Shown here: in pieces, positions 11,741-22,531 of the stretch
How positions within the stretch are numbered: position 1 is the first letter of the stretch
Layout: every line of letters begins with the position of its first letter
DNA from: Rotaria sp. Silwood1
Lineage: Eukaryota > Rotifera > Eurotatoria > Philodinida > Philodinidae
Direction: 5' to 3'
DNA length: 64,000 bases
Assembly: GCA_905250075.1 (NCBI GenBank)
Contig: CAJNOP010000112.1
Coordinates: 232,486 to 296,485, forward strand
Translations under genes and position numbers: made by a program
The notes under the pieces: generated by a model
Database searches by the model: none
The model's input: the letters and a program-made list of their open reading frames with translations, nothing else
What the model was told of the DNA's origin: nothing

Positions 11741-12543
11741 GGTATGGATATGGGAATCCGGCTCAAGTCACACCTTCTTTCCGAAGGTTTTGACTATTAC
11801 AAAGCATAAGTCTCAACATCAGTTGAAATTTTCGAAAAAAAAAACTAATCAATGCAAATTTTTGATTAATTTTGATACTGTTGTTTTGTATTTCATAAGT
11901 TTCAGATACAGCTTTGGATAGAGCAAAAAGCACTGATTATTGTTGATATAAACAATCCACAGGAGCTATATTTTTAATAATTAAAAACATCTTATCCTTT
12001 CCAGCAGGTAATCACAACAATAGAAGAAATAACAAATCAATGCATGAATCAAAATAATAAGATGAGACATATTTTATTTCTCCGTCGATTGAGCCAAAAG
12101 TTTTCTTGTATCACCTCTTCTAGAAAACAATGTAGCACCTTATCTAATGTATACAATTATGAAAGAATAACATACAGAATTTTCTCCGATAAATTTCGTT
12201 TAAGAGACCTTGTCTTTAACGTTCTTCCTGCATGTAGTCCCATTCAGAACAAACTAAACAACAGCTAAGACTTTGACACCAATATTAGCTGGTTCAGGCT
12301 TTGGTCTGATACTATTTGTTCAAGTTTTTTGACGATACAGGTTGAATCACTTATATGTACCTAAGTCAATGATTACGTACATTTATTTACGGTAAACAAA
12401 GATAATTATTTGTAGCAAAGCTTTACAGTTATTAAACATGAACAAATATGATAATTTTTTTATCGCTATCAACAACCGTAACTGACATTAAAACATATTG
12501 ATGTGAGCTAACTATATGACACATCATTATACTTTTGTGCTTT
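11741..12543. other. non-coding, between relic and palindrome
   Basis: No supported feature. Short ORFs (for example 12044-12268) show no recognisable protein and no supporting splice or composition signal. Confidence 0.45.
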
Positions 12544-12855
12544 GCATATTGAGAGAGGTTAAAAATCGACTTTTTTTGCGCCAGACGGATCGAGCTGGAA
12601 TTTTAGGATATGAATTATGACTAATACTTACACATCTTGTGAAAGTTTCATCTTCATACATATAATGGTTGCAGAGATACTTGTTTTTATAATTTGGGCT
12701 CCTAACAATAAAAATAAATATCTCTGCAACCATTATATGTATCAAGATGAAACTTTCACAAGATGTGTAAGTATTAGCCACAATTCATATCCTACAATTT
12801 CAGCTCGATCCGTCTGGCGCAAAAAAAAGTCGATTTTTAACCTCTCTCAATATGC
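12544..12855. mobile_element. MITE-like palindrome with about 140-bp arms
   Basis: The left arm starts GCATATTGAGAGAGGTTAAA and the right arm ends with its complement. The two arms (12544 to about 12690, about 12710 to 12855) are nearly identical inverted copies around a loop of about 20 bases. The same peptide-like text therefore appears on both strands, which is an artefact. No coding capacity. It differs in sequence from the 10.4-11.0 kb element. Confidence 0.8.
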
Positions 12856-13683
12856 TTCATGAACAGTGTATTGATGTGTGTAAAATGGTTGTATGTTTGT
12901 GTTTTGTTCAGATTCCACTCAAGTGTATGTTAACACAGAAATAAAAATCAATAATAATCAATGTAGTTTGATATGAAATAAACAATGAATTATATGTTTC
13001 AACATTATGAAATTATTTGACACTAAGTTTTATTCAAATATTCAATTCAAAACCATATTTAATTATTGACGCTACAAAATTAATGATAACTAAACGTCAT
13101 TTTTCAGTTTTTAGATGTCGCTAAATTATTAATATATTTTATCAGTATACATCAAAATCCACACTTTGCCCTTGATGGATATGTCAATCAATATATTATA
13201 CAATACAATATCTGCTCATACTCTCGTCCTGCAATACGTTAGTAGCAAGAGCCTTACGATGTATGAATGCAGCAGAAAGAATAAATGAATAAACGAACAA
13301 ACGAGAGCAACAGCGCGATCTTCCAGAAGGTCAATGTAGGCATGCATATAAATACATCGACTTGTTCTCTTATACCATTTATGGACAAAAAAGGCAAAAA
13401 TGTCTCGTCCATAATATTCTGTTGCGATGTCGAGACAATTCATAATTTAATTCTAGTATTTATATTAGATAAAATTCTCTTTTTTTTTCTTCGGCTATGT
13501 TAGAAATGTTAGAAGATGTATGCCGTTAGTAAAACATCTACTCATACTCGCTTAATCCATTTTTTTGCTATCGATTATATGTAAATCTTTCATACAAGTA
13601 ATATTTACTCTAATTGTAGTGTTTATCTATGCATGGTCTAGTTTATCATTTTCATATGTCTAATATCAATAAAATATTCTTTT
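12856..13683. other. intergenic
   Basis: AT-rich; no feature supported. The overlapping ORFs near 13216-13503 on both strands have no recognisable content. Confidence 0.45.
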
Positions 13684-13685
13684 AG
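13684..13685 (+). other. candidate trans-splice acceptor (kinase gene)
   Basis: TTCTTTTAG lies 54 bases before the kinase ATG and no upstream exon was found. The frame stays open back to this AG, so an upstream coding exon cannot be excluded. Confidence 0.4.
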
Positions 13686-13739
13686 AATTCATCAAGTATA
13701 ATATCTTCTCTTGTATTGACACCATTATTGATAAACGGC

Positions 13740-15148
13740 ATGATTCAAACAGTAGCACCAGGTGAATTCACTCATCGTTATGCTCAGGTATCATTTGATT
13801 CTATCTATAATATAACTGAAGATATTTGTCGGTAAACAATTTATATTCGTTTTAATATCATTGAAAACTTAGTTTTTTTTTAGTGGCCGTTTTTCACTAG
13901 TTAAAAAATGTGTTAAAAAAGATGCATCGGATCAATGTTTTGCAGCAAAAATAATTAAAAAACGTCATTTACAACAAGCGCTCAATGAATTACGTATATT
14001 TCAATTATCGTATAAACATCCAAATTTTGTAAAACTTTATCACGTATTTGATTTACCAAGTGAAGCTATTTTTATTCTTGAATAGTAAGTTTTGATAAAA
14101 AAAAATAAACAAAATCAATGGTGAATGTTTTATATATTTTAGTGCAAAACAAGGTGATTTACAATTGATTCTTGAATTAGAAGGTTATTTAGAAGAACCA
14201 CCAGCAATACATATTACTAAACAAGTACTCGAAGCTGTTGCATTTCTTCATGAGAATAAAATTGTTCATCTTGATATTAAGGTATTGGTTATACGCTTTA
14301 AAATAGAAAAGAAAAACGTTATTTCCAGCTCAATATTGCATTATCTAACCCATTAAAAAGTACAATTTCAATTTTTCACTTAATGTCTGCCTAGCTATTC
14401 ATAGAGAGTCAGTTGTATAGAGGATGGCAGCATCTTCTCTTGCATACACTTATTTGATGGTGTTTCTATAAAATTACAATTTCATTAAATAAATTCTGTC
14501 CGTTCTTTGTAGCCACAAAATATTCTTGTAATGGAACAATGGCCAAGCACACAAATAAAATTATGTGATTTTGGTCTATCTCGTGTTTTAACTAACCAAT
14601 GTTTGTTAGAAATGTCGGGTACAACAGATTTTCTTGGTAATTTGTTTGTAGTATGTATTATTCTTCTTTAATTTTCTCATATTCTCTAGCACCTGAAGTA
14701 ATCAATTATGAACCAATAACATGTGCCACTGACATGTGGAATATTGGTATTTTGATTTATGTACTTGTTACTGGTCATACACCATTTGGTGGTACAACTA
14801 AATTAAATACACAAAGTAATATAGCACAATGTGTACTTGATTTTCCAGAGGATTTATTTGAAAAAATATCAAAAAAATGTATTGATCTTATAAAAAAATT
14901 AATTGTTCGAACACCAAAGTAAACATACGAAAAACAAAACTACAAATATTTATTTTTCTTTTATATTTTTGTTTGATTTATATAGACATCGAGTAACTGC
15001 AAATGTCTCACTTGAACATCCTTGGATATGTTTGAATGAAGAAACAATATTAAAAAATTCACTTAATGATGAAGATAACGATGCTGATAACACACTACTT
15101 TCAACAAATAATAATCAATGTGAAAATAATGATGAAGACAATAATTAA
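13740..15148 (+). CDS. STK17: DRAK/STK17-like serine/threonine kinase (DAPK family)
   Basis: Exons 13740-13831, 13884-14084, 14143-14281, 14513-14636, 14690-14918 and 14986-15148 give 315 residues. The kinase domain fills most of the protein. The glycine loop is degenerate (CRGRFSLVKKC, about 30-40), the ATP lysine is K53 (FAAKIIKK), the catalytic loop is HLDIKPQN (D142; HLD instead of HRD is typical of DAPK/DRAK), DFG is at 163-165 and APE at 186-188. The stretch NYEPITCATDMWNIGILIYV closely resembles vertebrate STK17A/B. The tail after the domain is short and acidic (EDNDADNT, CENNDEDNN); there is no calmodulin-binding segment, ankyrin repeats or death domain, which separates it from DAPK1. 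The family phosphorylates targets such as myosin light chain and is linked to apoptosis; the role here is inferred. A 231-base intron splits the gene between HLDIK and PQN. Confidence 0.88.
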
Positions 15149-17044
15149 TTAAAATAGTTAGTTTTGTTTTGAATTTTGACAATATTGCATGAACTATCTT
15201 GTGTGATAAGTGACAATGCAATATGTATATATGTTATGTTTTCAAAAACTACGCATTTCTTTTTTTATATACGCAATTCTTCAACTCTTTCATCTTAAGT
15301 ATGTTTTTTTCTTTCTCGATCTACACAACACTATAAAATACATTTCATAAATAGATTGTTTTCATATTAAGGTCTTGAACTATTTTGGCTCAACAGTTTT
15401 CTATTTTTCGTTTTGCTCATTATATCTTGTGCTTTTTTTTCTGCTATTGTTCTTTTTTTGACTTTCTTAATACGTTTGATATATCTACACACTATAGCTG
15501 TCTATGAATCAATTGAGTAAAGAAAAAAAATAAACACTTTTTATTTGAAAAAAGCCTTCAATTGAAATTAATCCAGTCGATTCAAAAACGAATCAATTTA
15601 CTCATAATCTTTTATTTAAAGCGATGTTTATCAATGAAGTAAGCTTGTGTTTAATATTTAATTCATTTTTTTGTAACTATTATTCTATTTCATTTCGAAT
15701 ATGCATTCGATTTTTGACATTAAATGTTCGGTTGGCGTTAGTTCATAGTATTAAAAACTATTGTTAATAATTAATAAAAGATGATGATGATTTTTATCGA
15801 TTTCAATAGAGACTTTACTTTAATGTCCTGAAATAATATAAAGAATACATTATTATACTTAGTGCACTTAGTTCGAGATTATTCACACATTCTACAACAT
15901 TTCAATCTCGATTTTAAAACACAAATAGACAAAACTATTCCATGACAGAATATCACACTCTATCAATTATATACGAGTGAAGTAGAAAATTTATACAACA
16001 TAGTTTTGTCAAATAAATGACATATTGTACATTGAAAGAATGTTCCCACTATACATACTATCATAGGCAGTCGAGTTACAAGGATTGAATAGGCTCAAAT
16101 ACTTTTTTTTCCTTCTATCAGATTGATACCTTCGTCGTTTAATAATAACATTTTCTTATTCAAATAGATTCAGACGAAGTTTGTCAGGAAGCATAGAGTT
16201 TTGTATAAGTAAATATTAGATTATGCATACATCGACAATAAGTTGAAGTGAGACTACTTGATTACAAGTGAAAAAGAAAAAACTACACAGAAAAATTTGA
16301 ATTAGATTAATTTTATATTTCTTTAACTAATCCATTTCCATCAAAAGAATTTTATTATATCCGATTTCTACTAATTATTTTTTAAACATCCCTCCAAAAC
16401 CCATCTTGGTTCATATGCATTCAAATTGCATAAAAAGTTCAATGCATCGAAAATTGGCCGTTCTAATTATAAAAGAACTTTGCTATGCCGTACGACTTGA
16501 CATGCTCTTTCAAACAAATAAATAAAGTGAAAAAATTCAAATAAAAAAATCTTGTAATTATATGAAAGATCAAACATCAAGCTATTTTCAAAGTTATTTG
16601 TCTCAATTTTCATTTGTTTTTTTTTTTTTAAGGGAATGTTAAATAAAAATGAAGATAGTTATCTTCTACAGATGTCGTACATATATGTGTAAATTGTATA
16701 GATTTTCTTTGATACATTTCGAACATAAGTTTCCAAATTTCAAGAAAAAAATAAAATTCTTCTTTTAAACTATTGATTTTGAATAGAGTAATAAAAATAT
16801 TTTTAATTAGATTATTTTGATTCGTAGATCATGTTCTCTTTCACATACATCTGCACACACAAACCACATACACATAGATATAGATAGTAGAGTGATAGGA
16901 AAAGAGCTTAGCTTTACTTAAGAAAGAAGAAGAAGAAGAAGAAGACGAGCATGATTTGTTGTCTTTCTGTTCTTAGTCTGTATTGTGTTTTTTTTTTGTC
17001 TTTTGTTTAGATTGTATTACATTCAAAACAACAAAAGAAAAATC
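15149..17044. other. intergenic with GAA microsatellite
   Basis: AT-rich 3' flank of the kinase gene, with AATAAA-like words near 15528, then unannotated sequence. A short AGAAGA repeat lies at about 16923-16946. TTTTGTTTAG at 17001-17010 is a candidate trans-splice acceptor 35 bases before the next ATG. Confidence 0.5.
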
Positions 17045-17417
17045 ATGGAACAAGGTTCATCAAATAAACTCGATGTTGTTTCAATGGTTATTTGGTTATC
17101 TACAGGCAATGGAAAATTTTTTGAATTAGTAAAAATAAAAGATTTTAATTTTGATTCAAATTATCTTTGATATTTTCTTTTTTTTCGAATTATTTAAGCA
17201 TGGTTCTCGTGATATAATTAAACAAGTTTTACCTAAATCATCGGAGACAGCTTTTCGTTGGGGTTATTATAATTCACCAGCTGATCCTGATCGACAATCA
17301 TATACACAAGTACTTGAAGCTTTTCTTCAAGCTGGTTTTCATATTGAAGGTTCATCAGGCGCAGGTACACAAGGTCTTCTTCGTACGCAATATATTCTTG
17401 TTAAACGTAGTTCTTGA
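17045..17417 (+). CDS. small protein, copy 1 of tandem pair (GFRP-like, tentative)
   Basis: Exons 17045-17128 and 17199-17417 give 100 residues. The order of elements recalls GTP cyclohydrolase I feedback regulatory protein (GCHFR): a beta-like start (VVSMVIWLSTGNGKFFEL), a central TAFRWGYYNSP, a helix QVLEAFLQAGFHIEGSSGAG, and a final strand QYILVKR. In GCHFR the corresponding end is a GF-R-V, S-x-T-G-x-G, then a strand. This similarity is from memory and weak, so the function is not established. The neighbour at 17738 is a clear paralogue in the same orientation, about 320 bases downstream. Codon use resembles the flanking genes. An AG acceptor at 17009-17010 fits spliced-leader addition. 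Confidence 0.72.
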
Positions 17418-17735
17418 TAAAGAAAAAAAATAAAATAAAAGAATTATGAATGTATTTTCTTTTACTATCAATTTTTTTTTCTTTTGTTCTCAGGAAACTA
17501 TATGTCACATTTGTTTACCTTTTTTTTGTTTTTGTTCATTTAACCAGTTTGTTGTTTTCTTCTAGTCTATTAGTTTGTTTATTATTATTATTATTGTTGT
17601 TGTTGTTTCATCAAGGGTATTCTCATTGATTTGATTTAACACAGTGTTTGTTTTTTCAAACGATATAAGATTGATCATAGTTTGTAGGGCAAAAAAAAAA
17701 ACACTTATTTGGTTATGGTTGTTCTTTTTGTTTGC

Positions 17736-17737
17736 AG
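17736..17737 (+). other. candidate trans-splice acceptor directly at the ATG of copy 2
   Basis: TTTGCAG is followed immediately by ATG of the second paralogue. With the upstream paralogue ending only 320 bases before, this could be an internal cistron of a trans-spliced operon, or the last exon of a transcript with a 5' UTR intron. Confidence 0.4.
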
Positions 17738-18109
17738 ATGTCAGTACCACCACAACATCGTTTTGAAATACTTTCATTAATTGTTCGAAATGTTCTTATG
17801 ACAAATTCAAAATTTTTTCAATTACATGGTGATAAACAAGTCATAGCACAAATTTTACCAACAGCTCCTGAACGAGCTTATGTAGAAAATAATTGTTATG
17901 ATTCAAGTCTTGATCTTGGTTCAATATCATATACAGATGTATTACAACGTTTATTAAGACTTGGATTTCAAATTGAATCATCAACATCAGGATCTTATAC
18001 TCCACCAAAACAAGAAAAATCGATTATTAAAGATGATCCACTATTACGTTCACCACATGATACATTTGTTCTTCAATATACACTCATAAGAAAACATGCT
18101 GTAGAATAG
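17738..18109 (+). CDS. small protein, copy 2 of tandem pair (GFRP-like, tentative)
   Basis: A single exon of 123 residues. It aligns with the upstream copy over its whole length: SLIVRNVLMTNSKFFQLHGD against SMVIWLSTGNGKFFELHGS, then QILPTAPERAYVENNCYDS, a helix VLQRLLRLGFQIESSTSGS, and a last strand VLQYTLIRK. It lacks the intron that splits copy 1 between FFEL and HG. It carries an extra loop of about 20 residues (PPKQEKSIIKDDPLLRSP) before the last strand. The gene start is set by the acceptor directly before ATG and by similarity to copy 1. The function is unknown; see copy 1 for the tentative GCHFR resemblance. Confidence 0.72.
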   Translation: MSVPPQHRFEILSLIVRNVLMTNSKFFQLHGDKQVIAQILPTAPERAYVENNCYDSSLDLGSISYTDVLQRLLRLGFQIESSTSGSYTPPKQEKSIIKDDPLLRSPHDTFVLQYTLIRKHAVE

Positions 18110-19103
18110 ACCAAATCTACAAATCTGAATTTAGTTTCATTTGCATGTGAAATATTAACCTTTCTTTGACATTGATCATTTTTAATTATGTAGTATGTTT
18201 TTAAGTAAAACTTATTTTAACAAACATAAGAATAAATTTGTCATTTATTCTAGCATTAAGTCCAATAAACCTTTCTTCTTTTTTTCTTGAAGTGAAAAAT
18301 ATTATTTTGTTTCAGATTATATATATATATTTTGAGAATCACCACAAAAAGAGAATGTATTTTCTATGTATAAAAAATCAGTCGTTATTAACTATGCAAA
18401 TATTCGACGGGTAAGAATGTATTTTATTTTATAATGACATGCGCATCACTATGTTTATCTAATAAGTAAATTCTAAAATAGGACTTTGAGCAGTGTATAT
18501 TTTTCAATAGCGATGATGTCTTTCTCTCTTTTTTACTATTTTTTTTTTCTTCTTATAATTTTGTCGTAGTTCGAAAGGATAGGTACACGAAACACATGCA
18601 AACCGTTTGATTAACATGAAAAAGAATGAGAATGAGACAAAGAAATAAAATTCGTCGACGTTTTTTTTTCTTCTTTTTTTTACAAACAAAGCGTTGCATC
18701 GCACCGGTTTACATCGTTTCAAAGGTATCTTTTGCAAATTGAAAAAAAATTGAAATTGTGAACAGATCACTTATTTTAAATGAAAATAATATAGTTCATT
18801 TTTTTTTTACCTTGGAACCACAATTTTTTTTTTGTTTTTGTTATTTTATATATATATATATACATACACATATGTAGGAAATCAAAAAGAAAAAAAGAAA
18901 AGAAAAAAAAACAAACTTATTCAAAATCATACAATATTATATTTACATACTAAACAACTTGCTTTTTATGGCTGATAATAATATATATATATATAAATTC
19001 ATTATTTTTATCTTATAGTGATTATATAAAACATACAAGAACAACAGCATGTAATTCAATGATTATTCAAACGTAATATTATTTGAAGAAAAATAAATAA
19101 ACA
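18110..19103. other. intergenic
   Basis: AT-rich, with TA dinucleotide runs near 18320, 18849 and 18981 and T tracts. TTTTTATCTTATAG ends at 19018, 85 bases before the next ATG, and is a candidate trans-splice acceptor for the ankyrin gene. Nothing else was seen. Confidence 0.5.
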
Positions 19104-21827
19104 ATGGATCATTCAGAGCTTATACAAGAAATGGTGCTATTAGAAAAAATGACAGCCCAAGAAAGACTAAAACATGCACGACGACGACGACAACAACAAC
19201 TTAAAAATTGGTCACAACGAGAAGGTCTATCAAGTAATAATACAACAATATCAACAGGTATAATTAATGGTACAATAACAACAGCAACAAAATCAATTAA
19301 ATCATATCCTAAAACAAAACAATCATCTGTCAAGTTTCCTGAAAATGTTATTTTATTAGAAGGTAATTGAAAAATTTCTTTTGTTTTTATGACATGTTAT
19401 TTTCAAGTATTTTTATTATCTGTAATAAAATGACGACAGAAATTTTTCTTATTGACATGATATGTTTTTTTTTTTTAATCTATTTCAATCTAATCGAATG
19501 TATTATGTATAGCTACAGCACGTCAAGATGTTGATGAAGTTCGTCATCTTCTTCAAACAGGAAAATATCATCCAAATACAGCTAATGAAGATGGTCTTAC
19601 ACCAATGCATCAATGTTCAATTGATAATAGTGAAAAATTATTAAGGTTATTAATTGAATATGGTGGAGATGTTAATGCAAGAGATCGAGATCTATGGACG
19701 CCTTTACATGCTGCAGGTATAAATTACATTTAATCATCATTTCAGTATAACAATAAAAAATTCTTTTAAATTGAAATTTACTCATAAAAATATGTTAAAT
19801 GATATTATGTGAATTGAACCTTATTCAAAGATATATGAACAAAAAAAAAAGAACTATGTTTATATTTTAGAGTTTCATGCAAAAGGATAATGTATATAAA
19901 TTTTATATTGGCTTATTGTATAATTTGGATATAGCTGTAGCATCATGCACTTTTTTCGATTAACTGTCATGACAGCAAAAATTAACATTTAGTATTATGA
20001 GTAAATATTATGAAACGATTAGTCCTCTTTATATATTATTTAAATATCATTTAGTTTAGTTTCTATACATAAAATGTCTATTTCTTTATTTAATATATTG
20101 AATTTCTCAAGTCAACATCTGTAGGATACTTGTATGATAGGATAGAATGAGGCTATGAAAGAAAAGGGTTTGCTTGAAATTACTCAACAATTATATCTTA
20201 AATTCTATGTAGAACTCAGACTTTCGATTAATTGCTAATTAAAAATTTATTTACAAACTTTTATTTATCAACTAGCTGCACATAAAAAAAACAGAACAAA
20301 AAAGAAAATTACTTTATTTTTCTCTTTTATTTTAGCTACATGTGGTCATTTACAAATATGTCGAATTCTAGTTGAAAATGGTGCTGAATTGTTAGCTTTA
20401 AATGCTGATGGTAATATGCCATATGATATATGTGATGATGAAATAACTCTTGATTATATTGAAACACAAATGGATCGTAGTGGTATTACACAAGAAATGA
20501 TTGATAAAACCAGAGGAGAAGTTGAAAATCAAATGTTAATTGATTTACAAAATTTAGTTAAAAAAAAATCCCAGGGATCATTACGTTCTATTGATGATAT
20601 ACTTTCATATCGAAATCTTGAAGGTGTAACACCATTACATATAGCTAGTGCAAATGGTTATCAAACAGTTGTAGAATATTTATTAAAACAAAATGTATCA
20701 ATTAATCTACAAGATAATGATGGTTGGACACCACTTCATGCAGCAGCATTTTGGTGTCAACAACCTGTTCTTGGTAAAAGACAAATAAAATTAGAAATCT
20801 ATCATTTTTGTTTTTTTTTTCAGCTCAATTAATCGAAGCTGGAGCAGATATTTATGAAAAAATTCCTGATGGTCGTTCGGCACTTGATCTATGTGATGAT
20901 CCTGATCTACGTGCATCTATGGTTGATTTTCGAAAAAAAAATATACGTAATCAAGAAAAAGCTGCAGCAGCTGCAGCAGCAGCAGCAGCTGCGGTTGCTG
21001 AATTACAACAAAAAACAAATCATCGTCATTCAATAAATACAAATACTGTATCGAATGGAACAACATCTCGAACAGGTACATTATATGAATCACGTTCAAG
21101 TGTATCATCTCCATATGGAAGTGGTTCATCATTAAATCGAACAAGTTCAATTCGTCGTGCATCAATACGTGATCGTGAAAAAGTTAAAAAATTAAATGAA
21201 AATTTTCTTGATGTATTACAAGCAAAAGATAAAATACAAGAAGATGTTGATGAACCAACAGCTAATGTTACAACTAGTAATGGAACATTACCAACTTCAA
21301 CAAAATTAACAACAAAAGAAGAACGAACAAATAGTGTAACAACAGCAACTGATTCAACTATACGAGAACCAGCAACAACAACAACAACAACAACAACAGC
21401 AGCAGCAACAGCAACAACAATTTCAATAAAAAAATCAATTGCACCAGTCATTGAAGTAACTTTACCTCCATTAAAAGTTCCACCACCATTACCACCAACT
21501 CAAACTACTGCTGATACATTAAGTGATGTTAAACGACGACGTGAAGAACGACGTCGTGGCATAGGTGGATCATCATCAACTGTACCTCCTGCTGTGAATC
21601 CTACACCTCCAACATTACCAATCATTGATACAAATCATAAAACTAATAATAATAATAATAATAATATTAATCATAATAATACTAATAATAAAATATCAAA
21701 CGGTATTTATGGATCAACAAAAGATGATCCATTCCAAAGGTATACATCACCTAAACATGTCGAAATTCGTGATTCACATAAAATTGATGATGATCGTGAA
21801 AAACGAATATGTTGTACTATTTTGTGA
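19104..21827 (+). CDS. PPP1R16: PPP1R16-like (TIMAP/MYPT3) ankyrin subunit of protein phosphatase 1
   Basis: Exons 19104-19362, 19513-19716, 20336-20773 and 20824-21827 give 634 residues. The N-terminus (ELIQEMVLLEKMTAQERLKH, then RRRRQQQLKNW) matches vertebrate PPP1R16A/B. A PP1-docking RVxF-type site sits at KQSSVKF before the repeats. Ankyrin repeats follow, recognisable from DGLTPMHQC, LWTPLHAAATCGH, GVTPLHIASANGY and DGWTPLHAAAFW, with the family spacer GNMPYDICDDE between them. A poly-Ala run, a long Ser/Thr/Pro-rich tail with poly-Thr and poly-Asn tracts, and the C-terminal CaaX box CTIL follow. Leu at the last position predicts geranylgeranylation and membrane anchoring. The family targets PP1 catalytic subunit to membranes and myosin-related substrates. 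The second intron (619 bases) shows no gene. Confidence 0.92.
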
Positions 21828-22531
21828 TTTATTTCTTTATCATCAATAATATTTATCCGTCCATAAATAATCTTCCCATTAATTATATTATACAACAAAA
21901 ACAAAAAAGAATCTATACCAGTGTTAGAAAAAAAAAAGGAACAACAGAAACGAAATCTTTCTTTCTTTTTTTTTCTTCTTCTTGTGATTTTGCAATATTG
22001 GTGCTCTTTCTGAAAAAAAATGATCTGAAAACACTAGTTTTTTTGTTCTTTCTTTGTACAAAAAATATACACATATTATCGTTTGTTTTTGTTTTTCACA
22101 TAACCTTCCTTTTTTTTTTTTTTTTGAAAAATTGATATATCGGTTCTTCCATATACATGTTTTTTTTTTGTTAAATCCGTTTTTAGCTGAGCTATGTATA
22201 TGTCTCTGTTTTTTTCATTTATTAATAACATTCCGTTTTTTCTCTTTTTGTTTTTCTTTTTGTTAATGCGTTTTTTTTTTGCTTTTTCTCTCATGGAGTA
22301 TATACATACATATAATATTGCTCTGCTATGACTTTTTTAAGGGTCCTGCCCCGGCTACTAACATACAAGCTGATATACAGAGAGAGAGAGAAAACAGCAT
22401 AATAGAAAACAATTACTACGATTTCTTCCGTAAATACAACAAGAATATTTAAGAAGATGTTTTTGCTGAATTATTTTTCAATGTTTTTTTCATCTTCTTT
22501 GTTTTTGCCAGATGAGTGCGATGTAATAATA
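21828..22531. other. tail-to-tail intergenic region
   Basis: Space between convergent 3' ends of the PPP1R16-like and calmodulin-like genes. Dominated by T runs, with a GA repeat at about 22379-22392. No gene was seen. Confidence 0.5.

Noticed and set aside
12527-12862. Two nearly identical ORFs on opposite strands
   Set aside because: They are the mirror images expected from a palindrome, not genes.
20917-21451. Minus-strand ORFs of up to 141 codons, rich in Val and Ala
   Set aside because: They are antisense of the poly-Thr/Gln/Ala low-complexity part of the PPP1R16-like gene.
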